A DNA stretch of 64,000 nucleotides from Methylocystis sp. Sn-Cys (GCF_016745395.1 NZ_JAERVJ010000007.1:174204-238203); one strand, 5' to 3'. Counted from the stretch's first letter, positions 54,113 to 63,918 are shown. Translations and numbers: made by a program. The notes: generated from the letters alone by a model not told the origin.

Positions 54113-54436
54113 TTACTCGCCCGCCTGGATTTCCGCCTTGGCCTTGGCGAGCATCTCGTCCATCGTGCGACGGATCTGATGTTCGGACTGGTCGACGCCG
54201 GCGGCCTCGAAGTCCTTTTTCACCGTCGCGATGACCTGCTCATCGGCATGCGCGGAGACTTCCGCCGCCACCAGGGCCTCGGCATAGGCCTGGGCGTCCG
54301 CGCCCGTCTTGCCGAGCTTCTCCGCCGCCCAGAGGCCGACGAGCTTGTTGCGGCGCGCCTCGGCGCGGAATCTCAGCTCTTCATCGTGGACGTAGCGTTT
54401 CTCGAACGAATCTTCGCGCTGGTCGAAAGTGCTCAT
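54113..54436 (-). CDS. F1-ATPase inhibitor zeta subunit (DUF1476)
   Basis: 107 residues from ATG 54436, with GAGGA 6 nt upstream. The sequence opens STFDQREDSFEKRYVHDEEL, the strongly conserved DUF1476 start, and is helical throughout (RNKLVGLWAAEKLGKTGADA, IRRTMDEMLAKAKAEIQ). In Paracoccus this family is the zeta subunit, a natural inhibitor of the F1 ATPase that blocks ATP hydrolysis. Position divergent from purC is conserved in Alphaproteobacteria. Confidence 0.92.
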   Translation of the reverse strand: MSTFDQREDSFEKRYVHDEELRFRAEARRNKLVGLWAAEKLGKTGADAQAYAEALVAAEVSAHADEQVIATVKKDFEAAGVDQSEHQIRRTMDEMLAKAKAEIQAGE

Positions 54437-54442
54437 GTCCAT

Positions 54443-54830
54443 TCCTCGGCCGGTTTTGTCTTTATATTGGAATCCGGCGGCGAATCCGCCGCGCGCCGCA
54501 TCTTGAATGCGCCGCACGCATATAGGCGAAAACTGCGTCCGGCGCCAATGCCAAGCCGCCTTTGCAAAATATTCGGGCGCCAATGGCAAAAAAAGGCGAA
54601 ACGCAGCCAAAAATAGCGCGTTGTATCGGCTATCCGTTTCGGATAAAGTGAGGCGTCGCCTTTATAAGGCGGCCACTGGCTTGTCACTGGCCCCCAAAGA
54701 CGTTACGACCGCGCATCGTTGCGGTCGGTCACCTTTAGCCCCCCGCTCCCTGGACGAATCCCGGTCGCGGGACCATATCGGAGGAGCCGCGGCCGACCCC
54801 ATGGACTTTCTCAAGCCCCGGTTGATCCCA
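54443..54830. promoter_or_regulatory. Divergent region between zeta and purC with three stem-loops
   Basis: About 390 bp without a supported gene. Short perfect hairpins lie at 54631-54645 (TATCCG/CGGATA), 54657-54671 (CGCC/GGCG around TTTATAA) and 54706-54727 (CGACCGC/GCGGTCG), and CACTGGC is directly repeated nearby. This could be a structured purC leader; no known riboswitch was recognised. Confidence 0.35.
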
Positions 54831-55595
54831 ATGAACCGCCGTCGCCGTATCTACGAAGGCAAGGCCAAGGTCCTCTACGAGGGCCCGGAGCCTGGCACGT
54901 TGATTCAGCATTTCAAGGATGACGCCACCGCCTTCAACGCCAAAAAGCATGAAGTCATCGATGGCAAGGGCGTCCTCAACAACCGCATCTCGGAATATAT
55001 CTTCCAGAACCTCAACAACATTGGGGTGCCGACGCATTTCATCCGCCGGTTGAACATGCGCGAGCAGCTCATCCGCGAGGTCGAGATCGTTCCGCTGGAA
55101 GTCGTCGTGCGCAACGTGGCCGCTGGCTCGCTGGCCAAGCGCCTCGGCATCGAGGAAGGCACGCAGTTGCCGCGCTCGATCATCGAGTTCTACTACAAGA
55201 ACGACGCGCTCGACGATCCGATGGTGTCGGAAGAGCATATCACCGCCTTTGGCTGGGCGACGCCCCAGGAGATCGACGACATCATGGCGCTCGCCATTCG
55301 CGTCAACGATTTCCTCTCCGGCTTGTTCCTGGGCGTCGGCATCCGCCTCGTCGATTTCAAGATGGAGTGCGGCCGGCTGTGGGAAGGCGACATGATGCGG
55401 ATCGTCGTCGCCGACGAAATCTCGCCCGATAGCTGCCGTCTGTGGGACATCAAGTCCAACGACAAGCTGGACAAGGACCGCTTCCGCCGTGATCTCGGCG
55501 GGCTGGTGGAGGCCTATACAGAGGTCGCCCGCCGGCTCGGCATCATGCAGGAAGGCGAAACTGTCCGCGTCGGCGCGCCCAAGCTGGTGCAATAG
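54831..55595 (+). CDS. purC: Phosphoribosylaminoimidazole-succinocarboxamide synthase (SAICAR synthetase)
   Basis: 254 residues from ATG 54831 ([18 protein letters not shown]); ATG 54801 would add ten residues and is less likely. Signatures include [41 protein letters not shown] and [21 protein letters not shown]. It joins aspartate to CAIR in purine synthesis. It opens the purC-purS-purQ cluster, which is interrupted here by a Uma2 gene. Confidence 0.97.
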   Translation: MNRRRRIYEGKAKVLYEGPEPGTLIQHFKDDATAFNAKKHEVIDGKGVLNNRISEYIFQNLNNIGVPTHFIRRLNMREQLIREVEIVPLEVVVRNVAAGSLAKRLGIEEGTQLPRSIIEFYYKNDALDDPMVSEEHITAFGWATPQEIDDIMALAIRVNDFLSGLFLGVGIRLVDFKMECGRLWEGDMMRIVVADEISPDSCRLWDIKSNDKLDKDRFRRDLGGLVEAYTEVARRLGIMQEGETVRVGAPKLVQ

Positions 55596-55619
55596 GAGAC
55601 CGACCAGAAAGAGGAGGCC

Positions 55620-56186
55620 ATGGGCGTCCCTTTTCTCGACCCTCGACCGATGAACGCGGAGGAATTCTTCGCGTTCACCGCCGCACGCCCCGACGACGAA
55701 AAATGGGAGCTGATCGAGGGGGAGCCGGTCTTGAACGCGTCGCCCAGTTTTCTGCATCAAATCATTGCGACTAACCTCATTGTTCTGCTTGCCCAGCTCG
55801 CACGAGAAACCGATGCGAAATGGGTGGCGGTGCCTGGGATTGGCGTGCGCCTCTCAGCGATCAACGTCCCTGTCCCCGATGTGCTGATTCGCCCGAATGA
55901 TCGGCTAGCAGGCGTCGAATGCAACGACATGATCGTCGCTTTCGAAGTCCTTTCTCCATCGACGGCCAACAAGGACCTGCGCTGGAAGCGCAAAGCCTAC
56001 GCCGCTTTGCCCTCGCTTTTTCAATATGTGGTCGTCGCTCAAGACGCCGTCGAAGTCGTCTCCTACGACCGCAAGGCCGGCTTCGCCGAGCGCCGTTTCG
56101 AAACGGCCGACGCCCAGCTCGACCTGCCGATCATCGGCACGCGACTGTCGCTCCGTGACATCTATCGCGACACGGGCCTCCTCTAG
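55620..56186 (+). CDS. Uma2 family (DUF820) nuclease-fold protein
   Basis: A 188-residue PD-(D/E)XK-like protein: MNAEEFFAFTAARPDDEKWELIEGEPV, VPVPDVLIRPNDRL and MIVAFEVLSPSTANKDLRWKRKAYA with the catalytic Asp-Glu-Lys pattern, then LPSLFQYVVVAQDAVEVVSY. Uma2 proteins occur in many copies in cyanobacteria and Alphaproteobacteria; function is unknown. It sits between purC and purS (24 and 81 bp gaps), where the genes are usually adjacent, so it looks like a later insertion. Confidence 0.9.
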   Translation: MGVPFLDPRPMNAEEFFAFTAARPDDEKWELIEGEPVLNASPSFLHQIIATNLIVLLAQLARETDAKWVAVPGIGVRLSAINVPVPDVLIRPNDRLAGVECNDMIVAFEVLSPSTANKDLRWKRKAYAALPSLFQYVVVAQDAVEVVSYDRKAGFAERRFETADAQLDLPIIGTRLSLRDIYRDTGLL

Positions 56187-56267
56187 CGAGCGCGCCCCGC
56201 GCGGAACGCTTGCCCTTTTCGCGCAAGGCCGCTAACCGTGTCGCCAAAGAAACGGAAATCGAGCCCC

Positions 56268-56504
56268 ATGAAAGCACGTGTCGTCGTCACCCTGAAAAAC
56301 GGCGTCCTCGATCCGCAAGGCAAGGCGATCGAAGGCGCGTTAAACGCGCTCGGCGTCGAGGGCGTCGCCAGCGTCCGTCAGGGCAAGGTGTTCGACGTGG
56401 AGATGGCGGGCGCCGACCCCGCCGCCGCGAAGGCGCAGCTCACCGCCGCCTGCGAGAAGCTCCTCGCCAACACCGTCATCGAGAACTACCAGATCGACCT
56501 GTGA
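56268..56504 (+). CDS. purS: Phosphoribosylformylglycinamidine synthase subunit PurS
   Basis: 78 residues from ATG 56268 (MKARVVVTLKNGVLDPQGKAI); the open frame extends to 56238. The pattern GVEGVASVRQGKVFDVEM and the C-terminal NTVIENYQIDL are classic PurS. This small dimeric subunit bridges PurL and PurQ in FGAM synthase. purQ follows after a family B repeat. Confidence 0.95.
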   Translation: MKARVVVTLKNGVLDPQGKAIEGALNALGVEGVASVRQGKVFDVEMAGADPAAAKAQLTAACEKLLANTVIENYQIDL

Positions 56505-56514
56505 CATTCGCGCC

Positions 56515-56595
56515 CGTCATTGCGAGCGCAGCGAAGCAATCCAGAGCCACACCGGGGCTCCGGATTGCTTCGTCGCTTCGCTCCTCGCAATAACG
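56515..56595. repeat. Family B repeat between purS and purQ
   Basis: CGTCATTGCGAGCGCAGCG...CGCTCCTCGCAATAACG fills most of the 117 bp gap inside the purine operon. Confidence 0.88.
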
Positions 56596-56621
56596 TGGTT
56601 GATAGGAAGTGAGTTAAAGAC

Positions 56622-57311
56622 ATGAAAGCCGCCGTCATCGTCTTCCCTGGCTCCAATCGCGAAGGCGACATGGCGCGCGCGCTCGAGCAGGCGACGGGGA
56701 AGAAGCCCGCCATGCTCTGGCACGCCGACCATGAGCTGCCGGCCGGCCTGGACTTGGTCGTTCTGCCCGGCGGCTTCTCCTATGGCGACTATCTGCGCTG
56801 CGGCGCCATCGCCGGCCGCGCCGCCATCATGGATGCGGTGCGGGCGCATGCGGCGCGCGGCGGGCTGGTGCTCGGCGTCTGCAACGGCTTCCAGATTCTC
56901 TGCGAGAGCGGCCTCCTGCCGGGCGTGCTGATGCGCAACGCCAATCTGCGCTTCGTCTGCAAGATGCAGCATCTGCGTGTCGAGCGAAACGACACGGCCT
57001 TCACGCGCCACTACGCCAAGGGTCAGGCAATCGAAGTTTGCATCGCCCATGGCGAAGGCAATTACGAAGCCGACGACGCGACCATCGAGCGGCTGGAGGG
57101 CGAAGGGTTAGTGGCTTTCCGCTACTGCGATTCGGCGGGCGTCATAGGCGGCGCCGCGAATCCGAATGGCTCGCGCAACGACATTGCGGGGATCTATTCG
57201 GCACAGCGCAACGTGCTCGGGCTAATGCCGCATCCCGAGAATCTCATCGACCCGCTGGTCGGCGGCGTCGATGGCCGCGCGCTGTTCGAGAGCCTCGCCA
57301 GCGCGGCTTGA
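56622..57311 (+). CDS. purQ: Phosphoribosylformylglycinamidine synthase subunit PurQ (glutaminase)
   Basis: A 229-residue class I glutamine amidotransferase: [35 protein letters not shown], the nucleophile elbow [12 protein letters not shown] (Cys87) and the C-terminal [12 protein letters not shown] histidine-glutamate pair. It supplies ammonia from glutamine to PurL. purL is not in the window. A family D palindrome directly downstream may terminate the operon. Confidence 0.97.
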   Translation: MKAAVIVFPGSNREGDMARALEQATGKKPAMLWHADHELPAGLDLVVLPGGFSYGDYLRCGAIAGRAAIMDAVRAHAARGGLVLGVCNGFQILCESGLLPGVLMRNANLRFVCKMQHLRVERNDTAFTRHYAKGQAIEVCIAHGEGNYEADDATIERLEGEGLVAFRYCDSAGVIGGAANPNGSRNDIAGIYSAQRNVLGLMPHPENLIDPLVGGVDGRALFESLASAA

Positions 57312-57320
57312 GCGGAATAG

Positions 57321-57374
57321 GACCGCGAGCCTTCAGGCTCGCTTAAAAAATGCGAGCCTGAAGGCTCGCGGTCC
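57321..57374. repeat. Family D palindrome (bidirectional terminator candidate)
   Basis: GACCGCGAGCCTTCAGGCTCGC and its exact inverse GCGAGCCTGAAGGCTCGCGGTC around TTAAAAAAT, between the convergent purQ and holA genes. Confidence 0.85.
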
Positions 57375-57385
57375 GAGACTCGCAA

Positions 57386-58408
57386 TCACCTTCGCCGCGC
57401 CGCCTTCGCGACCCGCCACAACGCCCGCTCGGCCTCCATTTGCGCGCTTGCCGCATTGGCGCGGGCGCGGGTTTGGGCCTCGCGCAGCGGCTCGATCAGC
57501 GCGGCGAGACGCAGCGAGGTCCAGGCCTTGAGCTGCTCCTCCATCAGGGCGCGATGCATGAAGCCGAAGCCGGCGCGAAACAGCGCCGTGACACCAGCGT
57601 CCGTGCGTCCACTCTCGCGCTCGATCGTGAGCCGCGCGCGATGCAGCGCCACGGCGTAACGCAGCGCGCCGAAGAGGACCGCGCCCGCGTCGCCCCCTTG
57701 CGCGAAATAAGCATCGAGCGTCTCGCCCGCGTCGCCGGCAAAAGCCGCCGCTAGAACTCGGTCAGAAGCGATGCTCGAGGCATGCGCGACGATCGCCTCG
57801 ACATCCGCCGCTTCGACATGCTCGCGCCCATGCATGTAAAGGACGAGCTTGGCGAGTTCGGCGCGACTCATGAGCCGATCCTCGCCCAGCGCCGCGAGGA
57901 GAAGCGCGCGCGCTTCCGGCGTCGCGACAAGATTGGCCTCACGCAGCGTGCGGTCGACGAGGGCGTGAATATCCTGCTCGGTGTCGGGCAGGCATTCGAT
58001 TCCCGCCCCCTGCTTCGCCCCCTCGACCAGCTTGCGCAGCGGCGCGTCCTTCTTCAGCGCACTGGCCGTCAAAACCACGGTGCAGGCGGCGGGCGGCGCC
58101 GAGACGAGCGAGGTGACCGCCGGAATAACGGATTTCGCGCCGGTCTCGACGAGAATGGCGCGCCGTCCGCCGAAAAGCGGCGTGGTGTTGGCTTCATCGA
58201 GGAGCGTCAGCGGATCGGAGGCAACGGCGTCGCCCGAGAGCTCCACGAACTGGAAGGGATCGTGGCGATCGTCCACGCGCTTGCCGACAATTGCGAGCGC
58301 CCGCTCGCGCACCATGCCGGCGTCGGCGCCATGGACGAGAAAGAGAAAGATATTCTCCGGCGGAGACGCAACGAAGCGCTCAGCCTCGCGGCCCGAGACG
58401 GCGACCAA
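57386..58408 (-). CDS. holA: DNA polymerase III delta subunit
   Basis: 340 residues. HolA features: an AAA-like N-terminal domain (NIFLFLVHGADAGMVRERA, DPLTLLDEANTTPLFGGRRAILVE), TVVLTASALKKDAPLRKLVE and the C-terminal helical clamp-loader collar (ALFGALRYAVALHRARL, ALMEEQLKAWTSLRLAALIE). Clamp-loader subunit that opens the beta clamp. The start appears to be TTG 58408; no in-frame ATG is near. lptE and leuS lie upstream on the same strand, the conserved leuS-lptE-holA order. Confidence 0.92.
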   Translation of the reverse strand: MVAVSGREAERFVASPPENIFLFLVHGADAGMVRERALAIVGKRVDDRHDPFQFVELSGDAVASDPLTLLDEANTTPLFGGRRAILVETGAKSVIPAVTSLVSAPPAACTVVLTASALKKDAPLRKLVEGAKQGAGIECLPDTEQDIHALVDRTLREANLVATPEARALLLAALGEDRLMSRAELAKLVLYMHGREHVEAADVEAIVAHASSIASDRVLAAAFAGDAGETLDAYFAQGGDAGAVLFGALRYAVALHRARLTIERESGRTDAGVTALFRAGFGFMHRALMEEQLKAWTSLRLAALIEPLREAQTRARANAASAQMEAERALWRVAKAARRR

Positions 58409-58451
58409 GGTTCAGCCCCCTCCCTGTCCCTGCCCCGCTAACGGGGATGAC

Positions 58452-58527
58452 CGTCATTGCGAGCGCAGCGAAGCAATCCAGAGCCGCGGGCGTTGCTCTG
58501 GGTTGCTTCGCTGCGCTCGCAATGACG
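58452..58527. repeat. Family B repeat between holA and lptE
   Basis: CGTCATTGCGAGCGCAGCG...CGCTGCGCTCGCAATGACG, a near-perfect inverted repeat inside the leuS-lptE-holA unit. Confidence 0.88.
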
Positions 58528-58561
58528 GCGTAGTGGATAAACGCGCCACCCCTCTCCCGCG

Positions 58562-59164
58562 TCAGCGCGAGAGGGCCGGGGCCCGCGCCGCCATCTCTGT
58601 CGCAACGCGCGTGCGGATCGAATCCGCGATCACCTTGGCGTCGCGTATCTCGGCGTCGCGCGCGGCGCGGACATTGGCGAAGCGGTTCGAGAAGCGATCG
58701 TAGCTCGCAATGTTGAAGGCCGTCCCCTTGGTCACTTCCACATTCTGCGGCACAGTGACGAGGCGATAGTCGGCGTCGGCGATGACGGTGGCGGATGTCG
58801 CGCGGCCGGTGACCGTGTCGAGGATCGGCGTCTGCACGCGCTCGCGCAGCGTGATGGTGAGGCGATAGCGCGGCTGAACCGTCGAGCCTGTGCCGTTGAA
58901 GGCGTAGATCAGCTCATTGTGGAGATAATGGCCCATGCGGCCCTGAATCTCGTCGACTTGAATTGCCTGAAGCTCCGAGGCGAGCGGCGAGGAATCAAAA
59001 GCGCCATTCGCGCCGTAGAGCGGCTCGATGCAGCCGCCGAGCGGAAGGGCGGCGGCCAACATCAGGAAAAAGCCCCGCAACCGTTCGGACCGCGCGCCTT
59101 CGGGCGCGCATGGCGTCGGGCGAGCCTGAAGGCTCGCGGTCCAGAGTCGCTCAAACGACCACAT
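58562..59164 (-). CDS. lptE: LPS-assembly lipoprotein LptE
   Basis: A lipoprotein with lipobox LPLGGC and the LptE layout: [48 protein letters not shown] and a C-terminal [17 protein letters not shown]. It works with LptD in outer-membrane LPS insertion. The longest frame starts at ATG 59164, overlapping the leuS stop by 14 nt, but residues 8-27 would be encoded by a family D repeat (59087-59142) and give an abnormally long n-region; an internal TTG before [16 protein letters not shown] is a plausible alternative start. Confidence 0.87.
   Translation of the reverse strand: MWSFERLWTASLQARPTPCAPEGARSERLRGFFLMLAAALPLGGCIEPLYGANGAFDSSPLASELQAIQVDEIQGRMGHYLHNELIYAFNGTGSTVQPRYRLTITLRERVQTPILDTVTGRATSATVIADADYRLVTVPQNVEVTKGTAFNIASYDRFSNRFANVRAARDAEIRDAKVIADSIRTRVATEMAARAPALSR
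59087..59142. repeat. Family D repeat inside the apparent 5' end of lptE
   Basis: GGACCGCGCGCCTTCGGGCGCGC and GCGAGCCTGAAGGCTCGCGGTCC halves, read in frame through the lptE N-terminal region just after the leuS stop. Confidence 0.8.
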
Positions 59165-61784
59165 TGACGATCCTCTTCGGCACGAGAATGAACTTCTTCA
59201 AAGGCTTGCCCTCGATGGCGCGGATGACGCCCTCCTGAGCCAGCGCCTCCTGGCGAATGGTTTCCTCATCGGCGTCATGCGCCACGAGAATTTCCGCACG
59301 CTTCTTGCCGTTCACCTGCACAGGCAAGCTTATCATATCCTGCGCCACGAGCGCCGGCTCGGCAATGGGCCACGGCGCCTCAGATACCAGGCCTTTGTGA
59401 CCAAGATCCTTCCAGCATTCCTCGGCCACATGCGGCGTCATCGGCGCGACGAGGCGCGCCAGCGCATCCGCCGCCTCGCGGAAGGCGAAGGCGAGATCGG
59501 CGCCGACAGGGGTTTCCGTCACGGCGTCGAGCGCCGCCGTCAGCTCATTCACATATTCGCGGTTGCGGGCGATGGCGCTGTTGAAGCGCAACCGCTCGAT
59601 ATTCTCGCTCACCAGGGCGACGGTCTTATGCGTCGCCTTGCGAACTTTGAGCGCCTCTGGGCCTATCTCCGCCGGCGCCTCCGCCCCGAGAGGCGCGGCC
59701 ACGCGGCCGAGCTCGCCGGTGATGCGCCACAGGCGCTGGACGAAGCGCCAGGCGCCTTGAGCGCCTTCGTCGGACCAGATCACGTCGCGGTCCGGCGGGC
59801 TGTCGGAGAGCACGAAGAGCCGCGCGGTGTCAGCGCCATAACTCGCCACGATGTCGTCGGGGTCGACCGTGTTCTTCTTCGACTTCGACATCTTTTCAAT
59901 CGGCCCGATGTCGACCTCGGCGCCGCCGTCGAGCAGGAAGGCGCGGCGTCCGCCCTCCCCGCTTTCGATCCGGATCGCCGCGGGCGAAACCCACTGCCCG
60001 TCGGCGCGGTAGGTCTCGTGCACGACCATGCCCTGCGTGAAGAGGCCGGCGAAGGGCTCGGCGACGGCCGCATGGCCGCTGTCGCGCATGGCGCGGGCGA
60101 AGAAGCGGGAATAGAGCAGATGCAGGATCGCATGCTCGATCCCGCCAATATATTGGTCGACGGGCAGCCAGCGCTTCAGCGCTTCCGGGGCCGCGGGAGC
60201 CTCGGCGTTGTGCGGGTCGGTGAAGCGCGCGTAATACCAGGACGAATCGACGAAGGTGTCCATCGTGTCGGTCTCGCGGCGCGCCGGCTTGCCGCAGGAG
60301 GGACAGGGGACGTTCTTCCAGGTCGGATGGCGATCGAGCGGATTGCCCGGCTGGTCGAAGGTGACGTCCTCGGGCAGCCTCACCGGCAGGTCGGCGTCCG
60401 GCACCGGCACGGGACCACAGGTCTCGCAATGGACGATGGGGATCGGGCAGCCCCAATAGCGCTGGCGCGAGACGCCCCAGTCGCGCAGCTTGTAATTCAC
60501 CTTGCGGACGCCCTGCGGCGCGTTGGACAGCGCCGTCGTCTCAAGGCGGTTGGCAACCTCCTCCTTTGCCTGCTCGACGGTGAAGCCGTCGAGGAAGGAG
60601 GAGTTCACGAGCTTGCCGTCGCCGTCGAAGGCCTCGCCGCTCTTGGCGATCTTCGCTTCGAGTTCAACGGGGTCAACGCCTTCCGGGCAGACCACCGCCT
60701 TGAAGCCAAGGCCGTATTTGATCGCGAAATCGAGGTCGCGCTGGTCATGCGCCGGACAGCCGAAGATGGCGCCCGTGCCGTAGTCCATGAGAATGAAATT
60801 CGCGACATAGACCGGCAGGGACCAGTTCGGATCGAACGGGTGGACAACGCGCAGCCCCGTATCGAAACCCTGCTTCTCGGCGGTCTCGATCGCCTCCGCC
60901 GAGGTGCCGCCGCGACGGCATTCATCGCAGAAGGCGGCAAGCGCGGGGTTCTTCGCGGCGGCGGCCTTGGCCAGCGGATGGTCGGCGGCGAGCGCGACAA
61001 ACTTTGCGCCGAAGAGCGTGTCGGGCCGCGTGGTGAAGACCTCGACCTCGCGCGCCTCGTCGAGCGGCTGCGAGAGCGCAAAACGCACCAGCATGCCTTC
61101 CGAACGGCCGATCCAGTTGCGCTGCATGAGGCGCACCTTGTCGGGCCAGCGCTCCAGCGTATCGAGCGCTTCGAGCAGCTCGACGGAATAGCTGGTGATC
61201 TTCAAAAACCACTGGGTCAGCTCGCGCTGCTCGACAAGCGCGCCGGAGCGCCAGCCGCGGCCGTCGATCACCTGCTCATTGGCGAGCACGGTCATATCGA
61301 CCGGGTCCCAATTCACCTTGGATTTCTTGCGGTCGACGATGCCCGCTTTCAGAAAATCCAGAAAGAGCTTCTGCTGGCGGCCGTAATATTCGGGGTCGCA
61401 AGTCGCGATCTCGCGCGACCAGTCGAGCGACAGGCCCAGCGTTTTGAGCTGGGCGCGCATGGCGGCGATATTGGCGTAGGTCCATTTGGCCGGATGCGCG
61501 CCGGTCTGCGCCGCGGCGTTTTCCGCCGGCAGGCCGAAGGCGTCCCAGCCCATCGGATGCAGAACGTCGAAACCTTTGGCGCGCATATAGCGGGCGATGA
61601 CGTCGCCCATGGAATAGTTGCGCACATGGCCCATGTGGAGGCGCCCCGACGGATAGGGGAACATCTCCAGCACGTAATATTTGGGCGCCTCGGGCTTCGT
61701 CCCCGCCTTGAAGACTTGCGCCCCCTCCCAGACCTTCTGCCAGCGCGGCTCGGATTCGGCGAAATTATAGCGGTCGGGTCTCAT
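59151..61784 (-). CDS. leuS: Leucyl-tRNA synthetase
   Basis: An 877-residue class I aminoacyl-tRNA synthetase: [17 protein letters not shown] (HIGH motif), the [15 protein letters not shown] signature, an editing domain with the [10 protein letters not shown] and [17 protein letters not shown] motifs, and the KMSKS loop in [16 protein letters not shown]. It charges tRNA-Leu. First gene of leuS-lptE-holA. Confidence 0.98.
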   Translation of the reverse strand: MRPDRYNFAESEPRWQKVWEGAQVFKAGTKPEAPKYYVLEMFPYPSGRLHMGHVRNYSMGDVIARYMRAKGFDVLHPMGWDAFGLPAENAAAQTGAHPAKWTYANIAAMRAQLKTLGLSLDWSREIATCDPEYYGRQQKLFLDFLKAGIVDRKKSKVNWDPVDMTVLANEQVIDGRGWRSGALVEQRELTQWFLKITSYSVELLEALDTLERWPDKVRLMQRNWIGRSEGMLVRFALSQPLDEAREVEVFTTRPDTLFGAKFVALAADHPLAKAAAAKNPALAAFCDECRRGGTSAEAIETAEKQGFDTGLRVVHPFDPNWSLPVYVANFILMDYGTGAIFGCPAHDQRDLDFAIKYGLGFKAVVCPEGVDPVELEAKIAKSGEAFDGDGKLVNSSFLDGFTVEQAKEEVANRLETTALSNAPQGVRKVNYKLRDWGVSRQRYWGCPIPIVHCETCGPVPVPDADLPVRLPEDVTFDQPGNPLDRHPTWKNVPCPSCGKPARRETDTMDTFVDSSWYYARFTDPHNAEAPAAPEALKRWLPVDQYIGGIEHAILHLLYSRFFARAMRDSGHAAVAEPFAGLFTQGMVVHETYRADGQWVSPAAIRIESGEGGRRAFLLDGGAEVDIGPIEKMSKSKKNTVDPDDIVASYGADTARLFVLSDSPPDRDVIWSDEGAQGAWRFVQRLWRITGELGRVAAPLGAEAPAEIGPEALKVRKATHKTVALVSENIERLRFNSAIARNREYVNELTAALDAVTETPVGADLAFAFREAADALARLVAPMTPHVAEECWKDLGHKGLVSEAPWPIAEPALVAQDMISLPVQVNGKKRAEILVAHDADEETIRQEALAQEGVIRAIEGKPLKKFILVPKRIVNVVV

Positions 61785-61900
61785 CTGCGGCGGCTGTCCG
61801 GTGGGAGGCGTGAATGTGCGCCTCTAAATGCCGGGCGGGAGGGGGGATGTCAAAGGGGACGGCCACGCCCGATGGGGCCGACAGCGTTATATCTGGCGCC

Positions 61901-62208
61901 ATGACAGCCCAGGTCCTTTTCAATCCCCTTGCTTATACGACCAGCTCACCCGCGGCGGGTTCTCGCCAGAGCAGGCGCGCGCCTCGGCCGAAGCGCTGGA
62001 GACCGCCTTTTCCGAAAGCGTGGCGACAAAGACGGACATCGCCGAACTCAAGCACGGAACAGAGCTGCTGCATCGCGACTTCGCCGAGGCCGAGGCGCGG
62101 CTTCGGCTGGAGATTTCCCAGTCCAAGAACGACATTTTACGCCGGGTTTTCGGGTTCAATCTCGCGCTGATCGGGGCGGTTTTCGCCATCATAAAATTCG
62201 CGCACTAA
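61901..62208 (+). pseudogene. DUF1640 (CCDC90-like) coiled-coil protein, disrupted by a -1 frameshift
   Basis: ATG 61901 reads MTAQVLFNPLAY and then the frame is lost; a shift of one base at about 61936 restores YDQLTRGGFSPEQARASAEAL, followed by a coiled coil (TDIAELKHGTELLHRDFAEAEARL) and a C-terminal membrane helix (ALIGAVFAIIKFAH). This is the full DUF1640 layout. A single missing base (TATTACGAC to TATACGAC) explains it; it may be a real mutation, a sequencing error or, less likely, programmed slippage. Confidence 0.7.
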
Positions 62209-62280
62209 AAGCCTTGCATGGTCCCTGCAAGGCCTCACGTGCGGCCCCGTGGCTCCGATTCCACAAACCCTACGTAGCCG

Positions 62281-62412
62281 CGTCATGCCCGCGCTTGTCG
62301 CGGGCATCCACGCCGGGACATTACGAGAGAAGAAGCGGCGTTGTTCTGCTCATGTTCTCAGCTTTTCCGTGGCGGCGCGGCGTGGATGGCCGCGACAAGC
62401 GCGGCCATGACG
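62281..62412. repeat. Family C inverted repeat pair
   Basis: CGTCATGCCCGCGCTTGTCGC and the inverted GCGACAAGCGCGGCCATGACG, between the DUF1640 pseudogene and the HdeD-like gene. Confidence 0.78.
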
Positions 62413-62454
62413 CCGGAACACGTCTGCTCGTTAACCCAAATTCGGAGCCCTGGC

Positions 62455-63039
62455 TTACGCGGCCATTCTCTCCGCAGGCTTCGCCGCGAGCCCCATCGCC
62501 ACCCAGCCGACGCCCTCGAAGATGAGATTCACGCCCAGGAAAAGCCCGAGGATATAAAGCCCCGACACGGGCCATTCGGCGAGAATCAGCACGCCGAGCA
62601 GCAAGCTGAGGCCGCCAGCCAGCGCGATGAGCTGCCAGCGGCTCAAATCGCGCAATTGATAGGCGAGGACGAGCTTCATGATCCCGCCCGCGATCAGCAG
62701 CGCGCCGACGAGCGCCGTCAGCGACATGGCCGCGACGAGCGGATAGCGCGCGGTCGCCAATCCCGCGAAGACCGTGATCGCGCCGACGACGCCCCACAGC
62801 ACGGCGCGCCCCATGGGGCGGATATGAAACGCGGTGACGATCTCCCAGCCGCCCGCGACGACCATCGCCGCGGCGATATAGATCACAGTGACGATCGTCG
62901 CCGCAAAGACGTTGAACAGCGCAAAGACGCCGCCGGCGATAAAGAGCGCGCCCAAGGCGACGATCCAACCCCATTTGGCCCGGCAATGGGCGGTGTGGAC
63001 GGCAAAAGGTTCGGTGGAAGAGGCTTCGATATGGGTCAT
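62455..63039 (-). CDS. HdeD-family inner-membrane protein
   Basis: 194 residues from ATG 63039, with an ideal GGGAGG 6 nt upstream. Six hydrophobic helices in HdeD style (WGWIVALGALFIAGGVFALFN, VIYIAAAMVVAGGWEIVTAF, AVLWGVVGAITVFAGL, SLTALVGALLIAGGIMKLV, LIALAGGLSLLLGVLIL, LYILGLFLGVNLIFEGVG). In Escherichia coli HdeD is a DUF308 membrane protein linked to acid resistance; in this organism the role is unknown. Confidence 0.9.
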   Translation of the reverse strand: MTHIEASSTEPFAVHTAHCRAKWGWIVALGALFIAGGVFALFNVFAATIVTVIYIAAAMVVAGGWEIVTAFHIRPMGRAVLWGVVGAITVFAGLATARYPLVAAMSLTALVGALLIAGGIMKLVLAYQLRDLSRWQLIALAGGLSLLLGVLILAEWPVSGLYILGLFLGVNLIFEGVGWVAMGLAAKPAERMAA

Positions 63040-63243
63040 TTTCAACCTCCCGGCCGCGCCGCTCCGTTGGCGGCGGCAAACATCGCAGACCTAACGGCTT
63101 CGAGAGGAAGGGGTTCCCTATGCGTAAGCTCCGCCGCCCTCGATCGCGGCAAAAGCGCTATCGGGGCGTCTCATTCTTCCCGCCCATGGATTTTCGACCT
63201 CGGCCGTAATATCCGTTCAGCGAGCCCCCGCGAGAGTGAGCCA

Positions 63244-63918
63244 TTGTCCATCATCGACCGCCTGAACAACGCCAAAGACGCCATCGCGCGCGCCGCCTCG
63301 GATTGCGGCCGCGACCCCGCGACCGTCACGCTCGTCTGCGTGACCAAGACCTTCCCGGCCGAGGACGTGCTGCCGCTGCTCGACGCCGGCCAGCGCGTCT
63401 TCGGCGAGAACCGCGTGCAGGAGGCCATGGGCAAATGGCCGGCGCTGCGCGAGAAATTTCCGGGGATAGAGCTGCATCTCATCGGCCCGCTGCAGTCCAA
63501 TAAGACCAAGGAAGCCGTCGAGACCTTCGACGTGATCCAGAGCGTCGATCGCGAGAAGATCGCGCAGGCGCTCGCCGAGGAGATGAAGAGACAAGGCAAG
63601 CGCCCGCGCCTCTTCATTCAGGTCAACACCGGCGCCGAGCCGCAGAAGGCGGGGGTTCTGCCGCAGGACGCCGACGCCTTCGTCGCCGCCTGCCGCGACA
63701 AATACGGGCTGGAGATTGCGGGGCTCATGTGCGTGCCGCCGGTGGACGAGCAGGCCTCGCCGCATTTCGCGCTGCTCGCGGATATCGCCAGGCGCAATGG
63801 CGTGCCGGAGCTCTCCATGGGCATGAGCTCGGATTTTGAGCTCGCGATCCAGCTCGGCGCCACTTATGTCCGCGTGGGGTCGGCGATCATGGGGACGCGG
63901 GAGTACCCGCAGGCCTGA
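63244..63918 (+). CDS. YggS family PLP homeostasis protein
   Basis: 224 residues from TTG 63244 (no ATG available at the family start). A fold-type III PLP-binding protein: TLVCVTKTFPAED with the PLP lysine (Lys35), FGENRVQEAMGKWPAL, LHLIGPLQSNKTKEAVE, FIQVNTGAEPQKAGV and ELSMGMSSDFELAIQLGATYVRVGSAIMG. It buffers and delivers PLP. Placement beside leuS is common in Alphaproteobacteria. Nothing recognisable follows to the window end. Confidence 0.93.
   Translation: MSIIDRLNNAKDAIARAASDCGRDPATVTLVCVTKTFPAEDVLPLLDAGQRVFGENRVQEAMGKWPALREKFPGIELHLIGPLQSNKTKEAVETFDVIQSVDREKIAQALAEEMKRQGKRPRLFIQVNTGAEPQKAGVLPQDADAFVAACRDKYGLEIAGLMCVPPVDEQASPHFALLADIARRNGVPELSMGMSSDFELAIQLGATYVRVGSAIMGTREYPQA

Noticed and set aside
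59277..61904. 875-residue open frame antisense to leuS
   Set aside because: It is the Arg/His/Gly-rich complement of a GC-rich gene; leuS on the other strand has all synthetase motifs.
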